Source of the DNA: a bacterium
GTDB taxonomy: Bacteria; Bacteroidota; Bacteroidia; Bacteroidales; Muribaculaceae
Direction: 5' to 3'
DNA length: 24,504 nt
Assembly (NCBI GenBank): GCA_004563195.1
Contig: SFTJ01000043.1
Span: 1 to 24,504 of the forward strand
Below, piece by piece: positions 15,704-22,889 of this stretch; the stretch's first letter is position 1; each line of letters starts with the position of its first letter. The notes beneath the pieces were generated by a model, which had not been told where the DNA came from, did not search any database, and saw only the letters and a program-made list of their open reading frames with translations. A program made the translations under genes and the position numbers.

Positions 15704-16876
15704 TTATTGTTTTTGTTTTTTTTCGAGAATAATTCGCGTCACTTCGGGGGCACGAATGCCGGGCTTCGATTCTCCGCCCACGCACCATGTTTGCAGTTCG
15801 TGCACGGGCGTTGGAGCATTGCTTCCCACCTTCACCGCGGGGCGTTGGCTACCCACAGCTATGGCAGCTCCGGCACGAGCCAGCGAGGGATATGCGCCGT
15901 GGTCGGTCCACTGTCCGGTGGTGATGTCGAATGTGAGCAGATGGGCGTTAAATCGATACCATTCGACCGGTTGCAGCAGATATTTATCCTTTTCCACAAG
16001 TGCATATTGTCCGCTTATGGCGTCGGTAAATATTTCGCGATTCACACCGCCAAAAGCCATGATGGTGTGCTCGTTGAGCGCAGCCATACTGCCTCCGGCG
16101 AGGGTTATCTCTTTGCCATCAATCGTGGGAGCAGCCACTTCGCTCCATTCGCCGGTGGCGAGGTCGAACACCAGTCCATCGGTATGCACCACAGCCTGGC
16201 AGGAGTCGCCGGCAGGTGTAAATCCGCCCCATACCAAGAGTTTGCCGTCGAGAGCGGCGCACACGGGCTGCACGCGAGCCTGAGGCATATCAGTCAGTTC
16301 TTTCCACTCGGAGCGGCGCTTGAGGAGGTCGCGCCAATAAATTTTTGCCGAAGGCTTGCCGTCAACATTGCCGCCCACAAGATATGCTTTGTGGTCGAGA
16401 CAGCATCCGGCGGCATTGTCGATAGCCACCGGCAGCGATGTCAATTCGCGCAAAAAAGCTCTGTTATACTCCACATGTATGCTGTAGCAGCGTTTCGACG
16501 GGCCGTAGGCATTGCAGCCGCCTATTACCATCAGGCTATCGGCATTGCTTATTGCCACGCCGTAGGCGAGCGGCTCGGGCAGCGACCCGAATCGTTCCCA
16601 TCGGAGCGAATCGCCGTTGCAGCGGGCGCCGTAGATGCCGCTGTAGTAGCATTTGGCGCCGCCTTCGGCTGCCGGAGTGTTGGCAAAGTTGGCACCGCCT
16701 GCCATCACCAGGTTGTTAGCTATCTGAGCGGCAAAGCAAGCCGACACGCCTTGCTCGTAGCCCGGCTCATAGGCGGGAAATCCCTTCACCACCTTCACTC
16801 CGGGCTCGGGCGTACATGCGCTGAGCAATATTATGGCTGCGAAGCCTATTGTAGCTGATATTTTGCTTATCGACAT
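15704..16876 (-). CDS. nanM: kelch-repeat N-acetylneuraminate mutarotase-like lipoprotein
   Basis: The 390-aa protein has a lipoprotein signal (L-L-S-A-C, Cys21) and a kelch beta-propeller, with repeats recognisable as M-A-G-G-A-N-F, V-I-G-G-C-N-A-Y, L-V-G-G-N-V-D-G-K, V-W-G-G-F-T-P-A-G and A-F-G-G-V-N-R-E-I-F. The first repeat with N-F-A-N-T-P-A-A-E-G-G and the late F-T-D-A-I-S-G-Q-Y resemble NanM, which converts alpha-Neu5Ac to its beta anomer in the periplasm before uptake. It lies 37 bp after nanT and 25 bp before yhcH. Lipidation differs from the soluble E. coli enzyme and would place it on a membrane facing the periplasm or the surface. General kelch proteins are the alternative, but the operon context favours NanM. 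Confidence 0.88.
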   Translation of the reverse strand: MSISKISATIGFAAIILLSACTPEPGVKVVKGFPAYEPGYEQGVSACFAAQIANNLVMAGGANFANTPAAEGGAKCYYSGIYGARCNGDSLRWERFGSLPEPLAYGVAISNADSLMVIGGCNAYGPSKRCYSIHVEYNRAFLRELTSLPVAIDNAAGCCLDHKAYLVGGNVDGKPSAKIYWRDLLKRRSEWKELTDMPQARVQPVCAALDGKLLVWGGFTPAGDSCQAVVHTDGLVFDLATGEWSEVAAPTIDGKEITLAGGSMAALNEHTIMAFGGVNREIFTDAISGQYALVEKDKYLLQPVEWYRFNAHLLTFDITTGQWTDHGAYPSLARAGAAIAVGSQRPAVKVGSNAPTPVHELQTWCVGGESKPGIRAPEVTRIILEKKQKQ

Positions 16877-16913
16877 ATCTTGTGGATGTTGTTTCCGAAA
16901 TCTTTTTTTACAG

Positions 16914-18155
16914 TTATTCCATATTATCGGTTTTGGGTCGAAGCACTGCCAACTGGAGCACTATGGCTATAGTCACCACTATGCCCATAAAGGCGAAGCA
17001 CACGCCCAAGTCCATTCCGCTGTCCTTGAGGCGACCGAGCAGCTGTGTTACCACTGCGCCAGCCACCACGCCGGTCATGTTCATTATGCCATAGGCAGTG
17101 GCGCGGTATCGGCTCGATACGAATTGGCACAAGATAGGCATATTGTTGGTGTCGAACATGCCGTAGCCCAATCCGAAGAGCAAACCTGCGCTCACCACGC
17201 CAACCACATTGTGCGAGGTGCCCAAGAGCACCAGCGAGGGGATAATAAGAGCCAAACCCATGGCGCTGGTGTAGACGCGACCTTTGATGTTGCGCTTAAC
17301 CCAGCGGTCCGACATGGTGCCGCCCACTATCACGCCCAGGAACGACGATGCCGCTATGGTGATGGTCGACAATGGTCCTGCTTCCGACATCTCTATACCG
17401 AGACTGTTGGCAAACAGTGTGGGGAGCCAGTTTTTAGTGGCCCAACCCGGCAAACTGAGCACAGCGAAGTAGAACAAAATCACGCCGAAAGCCACGCTGC
17501 CAAACAGCACCGGGAATGCTTTCCAAATGCTTTCCTTGGCGGGGGCATCGGTTTTGTCGATTGGAGCTGCAGGTTGGCGGCGTTTTTCGTGCAGGAACAC
17601 TATGAGAATCAGCGCATACACCACGCCTATCAAGCCGAAGCTGAAGAATGCTGTGTGCCACGAGAAGGCGGCAGCCACCGTAGCGCCAAATCCGCCTATT
17701 GCCTGTCCCACATAGAGTCCGGTCATGTGTATGCCCACTGCCAGCGAGCACGATTTGCCTTGATGATAATCGGCTATCAACGACAATCCGGCGGGCATAT
17801 ACAGCGCCTCGCTCACGCCCATCAGGGCACGAAGCACCATCACCTCATTATAGGTGGTGGCAAATCCCATAAGCAGTGTCACACTCGACCACACGAAGAG
17901 GCTGCCCACTATGAGCCATTTGCGATTCAAGCGGTCGCCTATGATGCCCGAGATGGGGCTCATTATGGCATATATCCACAGGAATACGCTCATCAGCACG
18001 CCGAATGCCTCAGCGCTTTGCAGTTCCACTATGTCGATGCCCATGGCGCTTTGCATGGTCGATAGCATCTGGCGGTCCATATAGTTGAGAAGTGCCACCA
18101 CCCACAACAGGGTTACCACTACCCACGGATAGAATTTCTTGTCTTTTATACTCAT
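16914..18155 (-). CDS. nanT: major facilitator superfamily sialic acid transporter
   Basis: The 413-aa protein has about 12 membrane segments, the early L-L-N-Y-M-D-R-Q-M-L motif typical of ACS/sialate-type MFS carriers, the loop I-G-D-R-L-N-R-K (MFS signature after helix 2) and a second related loop M-S-D-R-W-V-K-R-N-I. The short central loop is basic and proline-rich (H-E-K-R-R-Q-P-A-A-P). It lies 60 bp after the epimerase and 37 bp before nanM. In B. fragilis the equivalent NanT imports Neu5Ac across the inner membrane, in the order lyase-epimerase-transporter, the same order as here. The substrate is assigned by that synteny. Confidence 0.9.
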   Translation of the reverse strand: MSIKDKKFYPWVVVTLLWVVALLNYMDRQMLSTMQSAMGIDIVELQSAEAFGVLMSVFLWIYAIMSPISGIIGDRLNRKWLIVGSLFVWSSVTLLMGFATTYNEVMVLRALMGVSEALYMPAGLSLIADYHQGKSCSLAVGIHMTGLYVGQAIGGFGATVAAAFSWHTAFFSFGLIGVVYALILIVFLHEKRRQPAAPIDKTDAPAKESIWKAFPVLFGSVAFGVILFYFAVLSLPGWATKNWLPTLFANSLGIEMSEAGPLSTITIAASSFLGVIVGGTMSDRWVKRNIKGRVYTSAMGLALIIPSLVLLGTSHNVVGVVSAGLLFGLGYGMFDTNNMPILCQFVSSRYRATAYGIMNMTGVVAGAVVTQLLGRLKDSGMDLGVCFAFMGIVVTIAIVLQLAVLRPKTDNME

Positions 18156-18215
18156 GCCTTAATGGTTGTATTAGAGTTAATAAAGGTTGATGATAAATAA
18201 TATGGCATAGGTGCA

Positions 18216-19406
18216 TTACTGCATCTTCTCGAGGATTTCGCAGCAGAGCATATACGACTTGATGAGCATTCGCGGCACATGGAACGGGCCCTTGAAGATA
18301 TTACCCTTAGCGGGCTGTGCCACGGTTCCGTCGCGGTGCAGATAGCCGTACCATTCGCCGTATTCCTTATCGGGGAAGTGGGCGTAGGTCCATTCGCTTA
18401 TAGTGCGGTGCTTCTCGAGATATTCTTCCTTGCCGGTTGCCAAATAAGCATAGAGGGTGGAGATGATGGTCTCGCATTGAGGCCACCAGAACTTCATATC
18501 CTGCGAGTAGTCCTGACAAGGCTTGTTGAGCGCGTCGCGGAAGTTGATGATGCCGCCATACTGCTCATCCCAGCCCCAATCCCAGCTCCAATCGAAGATT
18601 TCGAGAGCCATACGGGTGATTTCGGCATCCCAATTGCGATGCTTGGCTTCTTCGAGCAAGAACCACACCGACTCGATGCAGTGTCCGGGGTTGATGGTGC
18701 GGCCGGCTATGGTGTCGATAAATTCGCCGTTCGGTCCTACACATTCCAGCAGTGCCTTCAACTCGGGGTGAACGAAATATTTCTTCAATGCCTCAATCGA
18801 CCGTGTAATTTGTGCATCGAGCGCCTCGTCGGCTATGGCTGCACGTATGCGCGAAGCGGTGTTGATGAGAATCATGGTGAGCGAGTGGCCTTGGGTGGTC
18901 ACCGATTCGCAATACTTGGCGGGCAGTATGCCGGGAGTGGTCACGAAGCGATGTATGTCGTTAAACACCTTCAGCGCCTTGAGCGCATATTCCTTGTTGC
19001 CCGAAGCGATGGAGTATTCCGACATGGCTATTGCTGCGAAGCACTCCGAGAACACATATCGGCGCATGCGTATGGGTGTGCCGTCGGCTTCCACCTCGAA
19101 GTACATGCGTCCGCGCTCGTCGGTGCAGTGCTGTTCTATGAAGTCAATGCAGCTCCTTGATGCGGCGAGCCAGTCGGGGTTACGCTCTATATTGTTGTAG
19201 GCAAAGGCGGTTACGAAGCCAAATCGGCCTTGAAACCACACCGACTTGGTGGTGTCGTACACCGAGCCGTCGCGATCGAGGCAGGTGTAGACGCCGCCGT
19301 TCTTGCGGTCCCATCCGTTTTTTATCCAGAAGGGCATGATGTTGTTCACAAGTTCGTCGCGATAAGCATCGCGCCAGTGTTCGATATATTGCTTTATGTT
19401 GTCCAT
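18216..19406 (-). CDS. nanE: N-acylglucosamine 2-epimerase (AGE family; ManNAc to GlcNAc)
   Basis: The 396-aa cytoplasmic enzyme interconverts ManNAc and GlcNAc, the second step of Bacteroides-type sialic acid use. The AGE (alpha/alpha)6 barrel is full length. Conserved residues are visible: W-F-Q-G-R at 57-61 (Arg61), N-P-G-H-C-I-E-S at 239-246 with catalytic His242, and G-P-F-H-V-P-R-M at 373-380 with catalytic His376. It differs from the E. coli-type NanE, which acts on ManNAc-6-P, so no ManNAc kinase is needed and GlcNAc would be phosphorylated by a separate kinase (RokA in B. fragilis). It begins 35 bp after the lyase stop. Confidence 0.94.
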   Translation of the reverse strand: MDNIKQYIEHWRDAYRDELVNNIMPFWIKNGWDRKNGGVYTCLDRDGSVYDTTKSVWFQGRFGFVTAFAYNNIERNPDWLAASRSCIDFIEQHCTDERGRMYFEVEADGTPIRMRRYVFSECFAAIAMSEYSIASGNKEYALKALKVFNDIHRFVTTPGILPAKYCESVTTQGHSLTMILINTASRIRAAIADEALDAQITRSIEALKKYFVHPELKALLECVGPNGEFIDTIAGRTINPGHCIESVWFLLEEAKHRNWDAEITRMALEIFDWSWDWGWDEQYGGIINFRDALNKPCQDYSQDMKFWWPQCETIISTLYAYLATGKEEYLEKHRTISEWTYAHFPDKEYGEWYGYLHRDGTVAQPAKGNIFKGPFHVPRMLIKSYMLCCEILEKMQ

Positions 19407-19441
19407 AATGAATGATTTTTGTGATGCTTAACGGTGCTGAT

Positions 19442-20359
19442 TTAGAACTTGTTGCAGCGAGCGAAGAAGTCTATTGCTTCGAGTTCTTGCTTCATGGCTG
19501 CTTCTTCTTCATCGGTCATGTTGCGGAACGGGGTGCGGTTGGGACCCAGGTCGAGACCTATCAACTTCATAATGCGCTTGCCGCCAACGATGTTGCCGCG
19601 ATAATGGCATATTACGTTGATTACGGCTTGCGAGAAGTTTTGCTTTTCGCGTGCTGTTTCGATGTCGCCCTTTTCCCATGCTTCGATTATGCCCACGAGT
19701 TCGCGGCCGTTATAGTTGGTGGTGCCACCTATGCCGCCCTGTGCGCCGCCTTGTGCCAAACTTGGCAATATGGTTTCGTCCTGGCCGTGCAGCATATCAT
19801 ATTTGCCACCCTTGTAGAGTCGGCACTGATTGTATTCGTAAAGGCTTTCGAAGGTGTACTTTATGCCGGCGAAATTAGGTATTCTGCCGTCTACAGCCTC
19901 GAGCAGCTCGGTCATGGGCAAGAATGCGCCGTTGAATGCCGGAATGTGATAGTAGTAGAATGGCAGATTGGGTGCTGCTGCCGCTATGGTTTCGCAGTAT
20001 TTCACAAGTTCTTCTATGCGACCGATTTTTGGGAATGGAGGAGCCATCGATCCTATGCCCCATACGCCGAGTTTCGAGGCATGCTCAGCGAGGCGAACAC
20101 TGTCGCGAAGGCAGCAACTGCCCACGTGCACTATCACCTTAAATCCTTCGGGCACTGCTGCCACCCATGCCTCGGCAAGACGCATGCGCTCTTCGGTGGT
20201 GAGCATATAGCCTTCGCCCGATGAACCGTTGATAAACACGCCTTTCAAGCCGTTCTTTGCAAGCATTGCTGCATATTGTGGTATTGGTTCGTAGTTTACG
20301 TCGCCATTGGCATAGAATGGGGTAAATGGCGCGTCGATAAGTCCTTTAATCTTTTCCAT
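19442..20359 (-). CDS. nanA: N-acetylneuraminate lyase (NanA/NanL)
   Basis: This 305-aa member of the DHDPS/NAL TIM-barrel family splits Neu5Ac into ManNAc and pyruvate in the cytoplasm. Key residues are present: G-S-S-G-E at 45-49 (carboxylate binding), Tyr137 in Y-Y-Y-H-I-P, and the Schiff-base Lys167 in A-G-I-K-Y-T. The Y-H-I-P and G-I-K-Y-T contexts fit NAL better than dihydrodipicolinate synthase. Later G-Q-D-E-T and G-G-I-G-G-T-T-N-Y also match NAL. It is the first gene of the eight-gene run, with a probable promoter about 50 bp upstream. The ATG at 20359 gives the usual family start. Confidence 0.95.
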   Translation of the reverse strand: MEKIKGLIDAPFTPFYANGDVNYEPIPQYAAMLAKNGLKGVFINGSSGEGYMLTTEERMRLAEAWVAAVPEGFKVIVHVGSCCLRDSVRLAEHASKLGVWGIGSMAPPFPKIGRIEELVKYCETIAAAAPNLPFYYYHIPAFNGAFLPMTELLEAVDGRIPNFAGIKYTFESLYEYNQCRLYKGGKYDMLHGQDETILPSLAQGGAQGGIGGTTNYNGRELVGIIEAWEKGDIETAREKQNFSQAVINVICHYRGNIVGGKRIMKLIGLDLGPNRTPFRNMTDEEEAAMKQELEAIDFFARCNKF

Positions 20360-20406
20360 ATTTTTACAATATTTAGTATGTGATTTTCTATAAGGTTTGC
20401 TTCAAA

Positions 20407-20414
20407 CAAAGATA
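20407..20414 (-). promoter_or_regulatory. probable -7 box of the nan/namZ operon promoter
   Basis: On the - strand the sequence is TATCTTTG, an exact TAnnTTTG match. It is 48 bp upstream of the nanA ATG, which would place transcription start about 40 nt before the gene. A good TTG-type -33 element is not evident about 20 bp further up, so the call rests on the -7 box and its position. Confidence 0.55.
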
Positions 20415-20477
20415 ACCCTTTTTTGCCTTTTATATGTGTTTTTTCGATATATTTTTTTCAAGAAAAATATATTCTGT

Positions 20478-20493
20478 TGGCGCTCATGCGCCA
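20478..20493. promoter_or_regulatory. perfect 6-bp palindromic hairpin, possible operator upstream of nanA
   Basis: TGGCGC-TCAT-GCGCCA stands out in an AT-rich stretch about 64 bp upstream of the proposed -7 box. The 9-mer GTTGGCGCT occurs here at 20476-20484 and again at 20584-20592. This could be a regulator site or a small terminator (TATTTTT follows on the + strand). The evidence is only the symmetry and the repeated word. Confidence 0.3.
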
Positions 20494-20639
20494 TATTTTT
20501 GATATATATAGAATGAAAACTATCCTATAAATCTAATCGCAATCGGGTGTTTTTTGAAACGATTCGTTCTTTTTAAGCATTACGTTGGCGCTTAAATAGT
20601 TGATTATCAGTGTTTTTTTTGAAGCTTATTTTCGGTTGA

Positions 20640-20760
20640 TTGCCATGGCACACCGCAACGGCAGTTGGGCTCACTTTGTGTGGTGCTTACCAAAACTAAG
20701 CCTCCGGCGATGCCGGGCGCATCTTCTAGTTTCCCCCAAGCAGCGCGGCGGCAGTGTATG
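20640..20760 (-). repeat. GC-rich, hairpin-containing intergenic block, probably a dispersed repeat
   Basis: A sharply bounded GC-rich block sits inside an AT-rich intergenic region. It contains CCGGC-GAT-GCCGG nested in AACTA...TAGTT. On the - strand a start-less frame reads K-L-E-D-A-P-G-I-A-G-G-L-V-L-V-S-T-T-Q and ends shortly after. I have an unverified impression that this peptide-like reading recurs as a spurious ORF in gut Bacteroidales, which would make it a repeat rather than a gene. No second copy lies in this window, so repeat status is inferred. Confidence 0.4.
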
Positions 20761-20770
20761 GTTGATTGTG

Positions 20771-20797
20771 AAAAAAGTTTTATTTGATAACTTTTTT
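20771..20797. terminator. symmetrical AT-rich hairpin, possible bidirectional terminator
   Basis: AAAAAAGTT at 20771-20779 pairs with AACTTTTTT at 20789-20797 across a 9-nt loop, and both strands show a U-run at the 3' arm. It could end - strand transcripts from fhs or + strand transcripts. The stem is weak because it is AT-rich. Confidence 0.35.
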
Positions 20798-20883
20798 TTC
20801 ATGCGCAATTAAACTTTTTCAATTTTAATGCATCTTAAACACGAAACACTAACAATGTAACATTAAATACTCTAAGTAAGACT

Positions 20884-20918
20884 CCCGAGCAAAGCCGTGA
20901 GGCATGGCTCGGGTTTTT
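20884..20918 (+). terminator. rho-independent terminator oriented + with no obvious gene
   Basis: CCCGAGC (20884-20890) pairs with GCTCGGG (20907-20913), with an inner GCC-GTGA-GGC hairpin. TTTTT follows at 20914-20918, with more T at 20921-20925. On the - strand the hairpin is not followed by a U-run. No + strand gene lies upstream in the 500 bp back to nanA, so it may end a small RNA. Confidence 0.7.
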
Positions 20919-20959
20919 CGTTTTTGGCAATGCGCTGTCAAGGTGATTATATATGTCAA

Positions 20960-21007
20960 CCGGGAGAAAATGATGCGTGCGTTTCCGCTCATTTTCTCCC
21001 GGTTTTT
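20960..21007 (+). terminator. second + oriented hairpin with T-run downstream of fhs
   Basis: A perfect 14-bp stem CCGGGAGAAAATGA (20960-20973) with TCATTTTCTCCCGG (20989-21002) is followed by TTTTT at 21003-21007. It sits 30 bp beyond the fhs stop codon. On the - strand, the direction of fhs, the stem is followed by TTGACATATA and not by a U-run, though the hairpin could still stabilise the fhs mRNA 3' end. Confidence 0.65.
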
Positions 21008-21037
21008 CTGTAATTTACGATGCTACGGCGCTATATG

Positions 21038-22705
21038 TCAGCTCAGTCCTTCCACTTCACCGTTGATATAGTCTATTCGGCGTGCTTGAGGGTCTTTGGG
21101 CAGTCCCGGCATACGCATTATGTCGCCCATTATTGCCACTATCATCTCGGCGCCGGCGTTTATCACCACTTCGCGCACGGTCATCTCAAACCCTTCGAGC
21201 ACATTGAGTGCCTTGGGGTCGGCTGAGAACGAATATTGCGTTTTGGCTATGCACACGGGGAATCGACTCATGCCGAGTTGGTCGATTTGCGCCATCATTC
21301 TCTTGGCGGCGGGGCTGTAGACCACCGATGCTGCTCCGTAGATGGTTTTTGCCACCTTTTCTATCTTGGTTTTTATCGAATCGTCGTCGGCATACATCAG
21401 TTGGAGGGACTCCGAAGGGTGGCTCGCGATGGTGTCTACCACCAGGTGTGCCAGTTCTTCGCCGCCTTTGCCTCCGTCGGCAAACACGCTGTTCATGGCA
21501 AATCCCACGCCTATCTCGCGGCAATGCTCTTTCACGAGGGCTATCTCGGCATCGGTGTCGCAGGCGTAGCGGTTGAAGGTCACCACCACTTGCTGACCGA
21601 ATTTCTTCATATTTGCCACATGCTTATCGAGGTTTTCGAAGCCGCGACGCAGTCCGTCGAGGTTTTCTTGCTTGATGTCGGTTTCGGGTACGCCGCCGTG
21701 CAATTTCAGACTTTGTGCCGTGGCTACTATCACGGTCAGTTTGGGTTGCAATCCGGCTTTGCGGCACTTGATGTCGAAAAATTTCTCGGCGCCGAGGTCG
21801 GCACCGAAGCCGGCTTCGGTCACCACATAGTCGGCATAGGTGAGTGCCATTTTGGTGGCTAACACCGAGTTACAGCCGTGTGCTATGTTGGCAAAGGGGC
21901 CTCCGTGCACAAATGCGGGATTGTTTTCGGTGGTCTGCACCAAATTGGGCTGCAAGGCATCTTTGAGCAATACGGTGATGGCACCGGTCACGCCGAGGTC
22001 GTTGACGGTGAATGGCTCGCCTTCGTAGGTGTAGCCAAGTAGTATGTTGCCCACGCGGCGGCGCAGGTCGTCAACGTCGTTAGCCAAGCACATAATAGCC
22101 ATAATCTCGCTTGCCGGGGTGATGTCGAAGCCCGATTGGCCCGGCACACCGTCCACGCGGTTGCCCAAGCCGGTCACCACATTGCGCAGATTGCGGTCGT
22201 TCACGTCGAGCACGCGTTTCCAGGTCACTTGGCGTAGTCCTATGCCGTTGTTGCGGTTTTGATAGATATAATTATCGAGCAGGGCTGTAATCATGTTGTG
22301 TGCCGAAGTAATGGCATGAAAGTCGCCGGTGAAGTGGAGGTTGATATTCTCCATAGGCAACACTTGCGAGTAGCCGCCGCCTGCCGCACCACCTTTGAGT
22401 CCGAAGCATGGCCCGAGCGACGGCTCGCGTAGCGCTGCTATGGCATTTTTGCCTATGTGGTTGAGGGCTTGCACCAAGCCCACGCTCACTGTGGTTTTGC
22501 CTATACCTGCTTTGGTGGGGGTGATGGCGGTGACGAGTATCAGATTGTGTTGTGCTATTTTCTCTTCGTCGATGAGGCGCAACGGAATTTTTGCCATATA
22601 TGGCCCGTAGTTGTAAACATCATCGGCGGGAATGCCGAGCGATTCGGCTATTGTGTTGATTTTTATAAGTTTAGCCTCTTTTGCTATCTGTATGTCGCTT
22701 TTCAT
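21038..22705 (-). CDS. fhs: formate-tetrahydrofolate ligase
   Basis: The 555-aa cytoplasmic enzyme joins formate and tetrahydrofolate using ATP to give 10-formyl-THF for one-carbon metabolism. Length is typical. The nucleotide-binding segment T-P-T-K-A-G-I-G-K-T-T lies at residues 62-72, followed by A-L-R-E-P-S-L-G-P-C-F-G, G-G-A-A-G-G-G-Y-S-Q-V and L-H-F-T-G-D-F-H-A-I-T-S-A-H-N, all hallmark Fhs blocks. Later V-T-E-A-G-F-G-A-D-L-G-A-E-K-F and the C-terminal M-R-M-P-G-L-P also match. I start at the ATG 22705; the TTG at 22708 adds only one Met. It stands alone between metG and the nan operon, with hairpins on both sides. Confidence 0.97.
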   Translation of the reverse strand: MKSDIQIAKEAKLIKINTIAESLGIPADDVYNYGPYMAKIPLRLIDEEKIAQHNLILVTAITPTKAGIGKTTVSVGLVQALNHIGKNAIAALREPSLGPCFGLKGGAAGGGYSQVLPMENINLHFTGDFHAITSAHNMITALLDNYIYQNRNNGIGLRQVTWKRVLDVNDRNLRNVVTGLGNRVDGVPGQSGFDITPASEIMAIMCLANDVDDLRRRVGNILLGYTYEGEPFTVNDLGVTGAITVLLKDALQPNLVQTTENNPAFVHGGPFANIAHGCNSVLATKMALTYADYVVTEAGFGADLGAEKFFDIKCRKAGLQPKLTVIVATAQSLKLHGGVPETDIKQENLDGLRRGFENLDKHVANMKKFGQQVVVTFNRYACDTDAEIALVKEHCREIGVGFAMNSVFADGGKGGEELAHLVVDTIASHPSESLQLMYADDDSIKTKIEKVAKTIYGAASVVYSPAAKRMMAQIDQLGMSRFPVCIAKTQYSFSADPKALNVLEGFEMTVREVVINAGAEMIVAIMGDIMRMPGLPKDPQARRIDYINGEVEGLS

Positions 22706-22746
22706 CAAAGTTTTAATAATAAGATTTTGTTATTTGAGAATGAGCA

Positions 22747-22811
22747 AAAAACATAGAGCGGAGGCGCACCAAGGGAAGGGTATATTATTGTGTTTCCTTT
22801 GGTACGCCTCC
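22747..22811 (-). terminator. probable metG terminator
   Basis: Arms 22794-22811 and 22760-22777 pair over 18 positions with one C/A mismatch and one G-U. On the - strand a T6 run follows at 22752-22747, about 8 nt after the stem. It lies about 80 bp beyond the metG stop and 42 bp before fhs. The same T-rich stretch includes TATGTTTT, a near-match to a -7 box, so an fhs promoter may overlap it. Confidence 0.55.
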
Positions 22812-22889
22812 ACTCCGGTATGAGAGTGGATGGCGGATTGTGCGTTACTTATCTGTTGTGTATAGGTAACCCGCGCTGTGTAATTATTT

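Noticed and set aside
15662..18065. Two long + strand open frames (398 and 410 aa) opposite nanM and nanT
   Set aside because: They are His/Ala/Cys-rich low-complexity shadows of real - strand genes and cross the intergenic gap in a way no domain supports.
20600..20812. 70-aa + strand ORF upstream of the orphan terminators
   Set aside because: It crosses AT-rich and GC-rich blocks of different origin and shows no protein-like pattern; the region is better explained as an intergenic repeat.
20960..21002. Hairpin taken as the fhs terminator
   Set aside because: In the direction of fhs the stem is followed by TTGACATATA, not a U-run; the U-run is on the other strand.
22708..22708. TTG start for fhs one codon before the ATG
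   Set aside because: The ATG at 22705 gives the standard length and N-terminus; the TTG adds only one Met.
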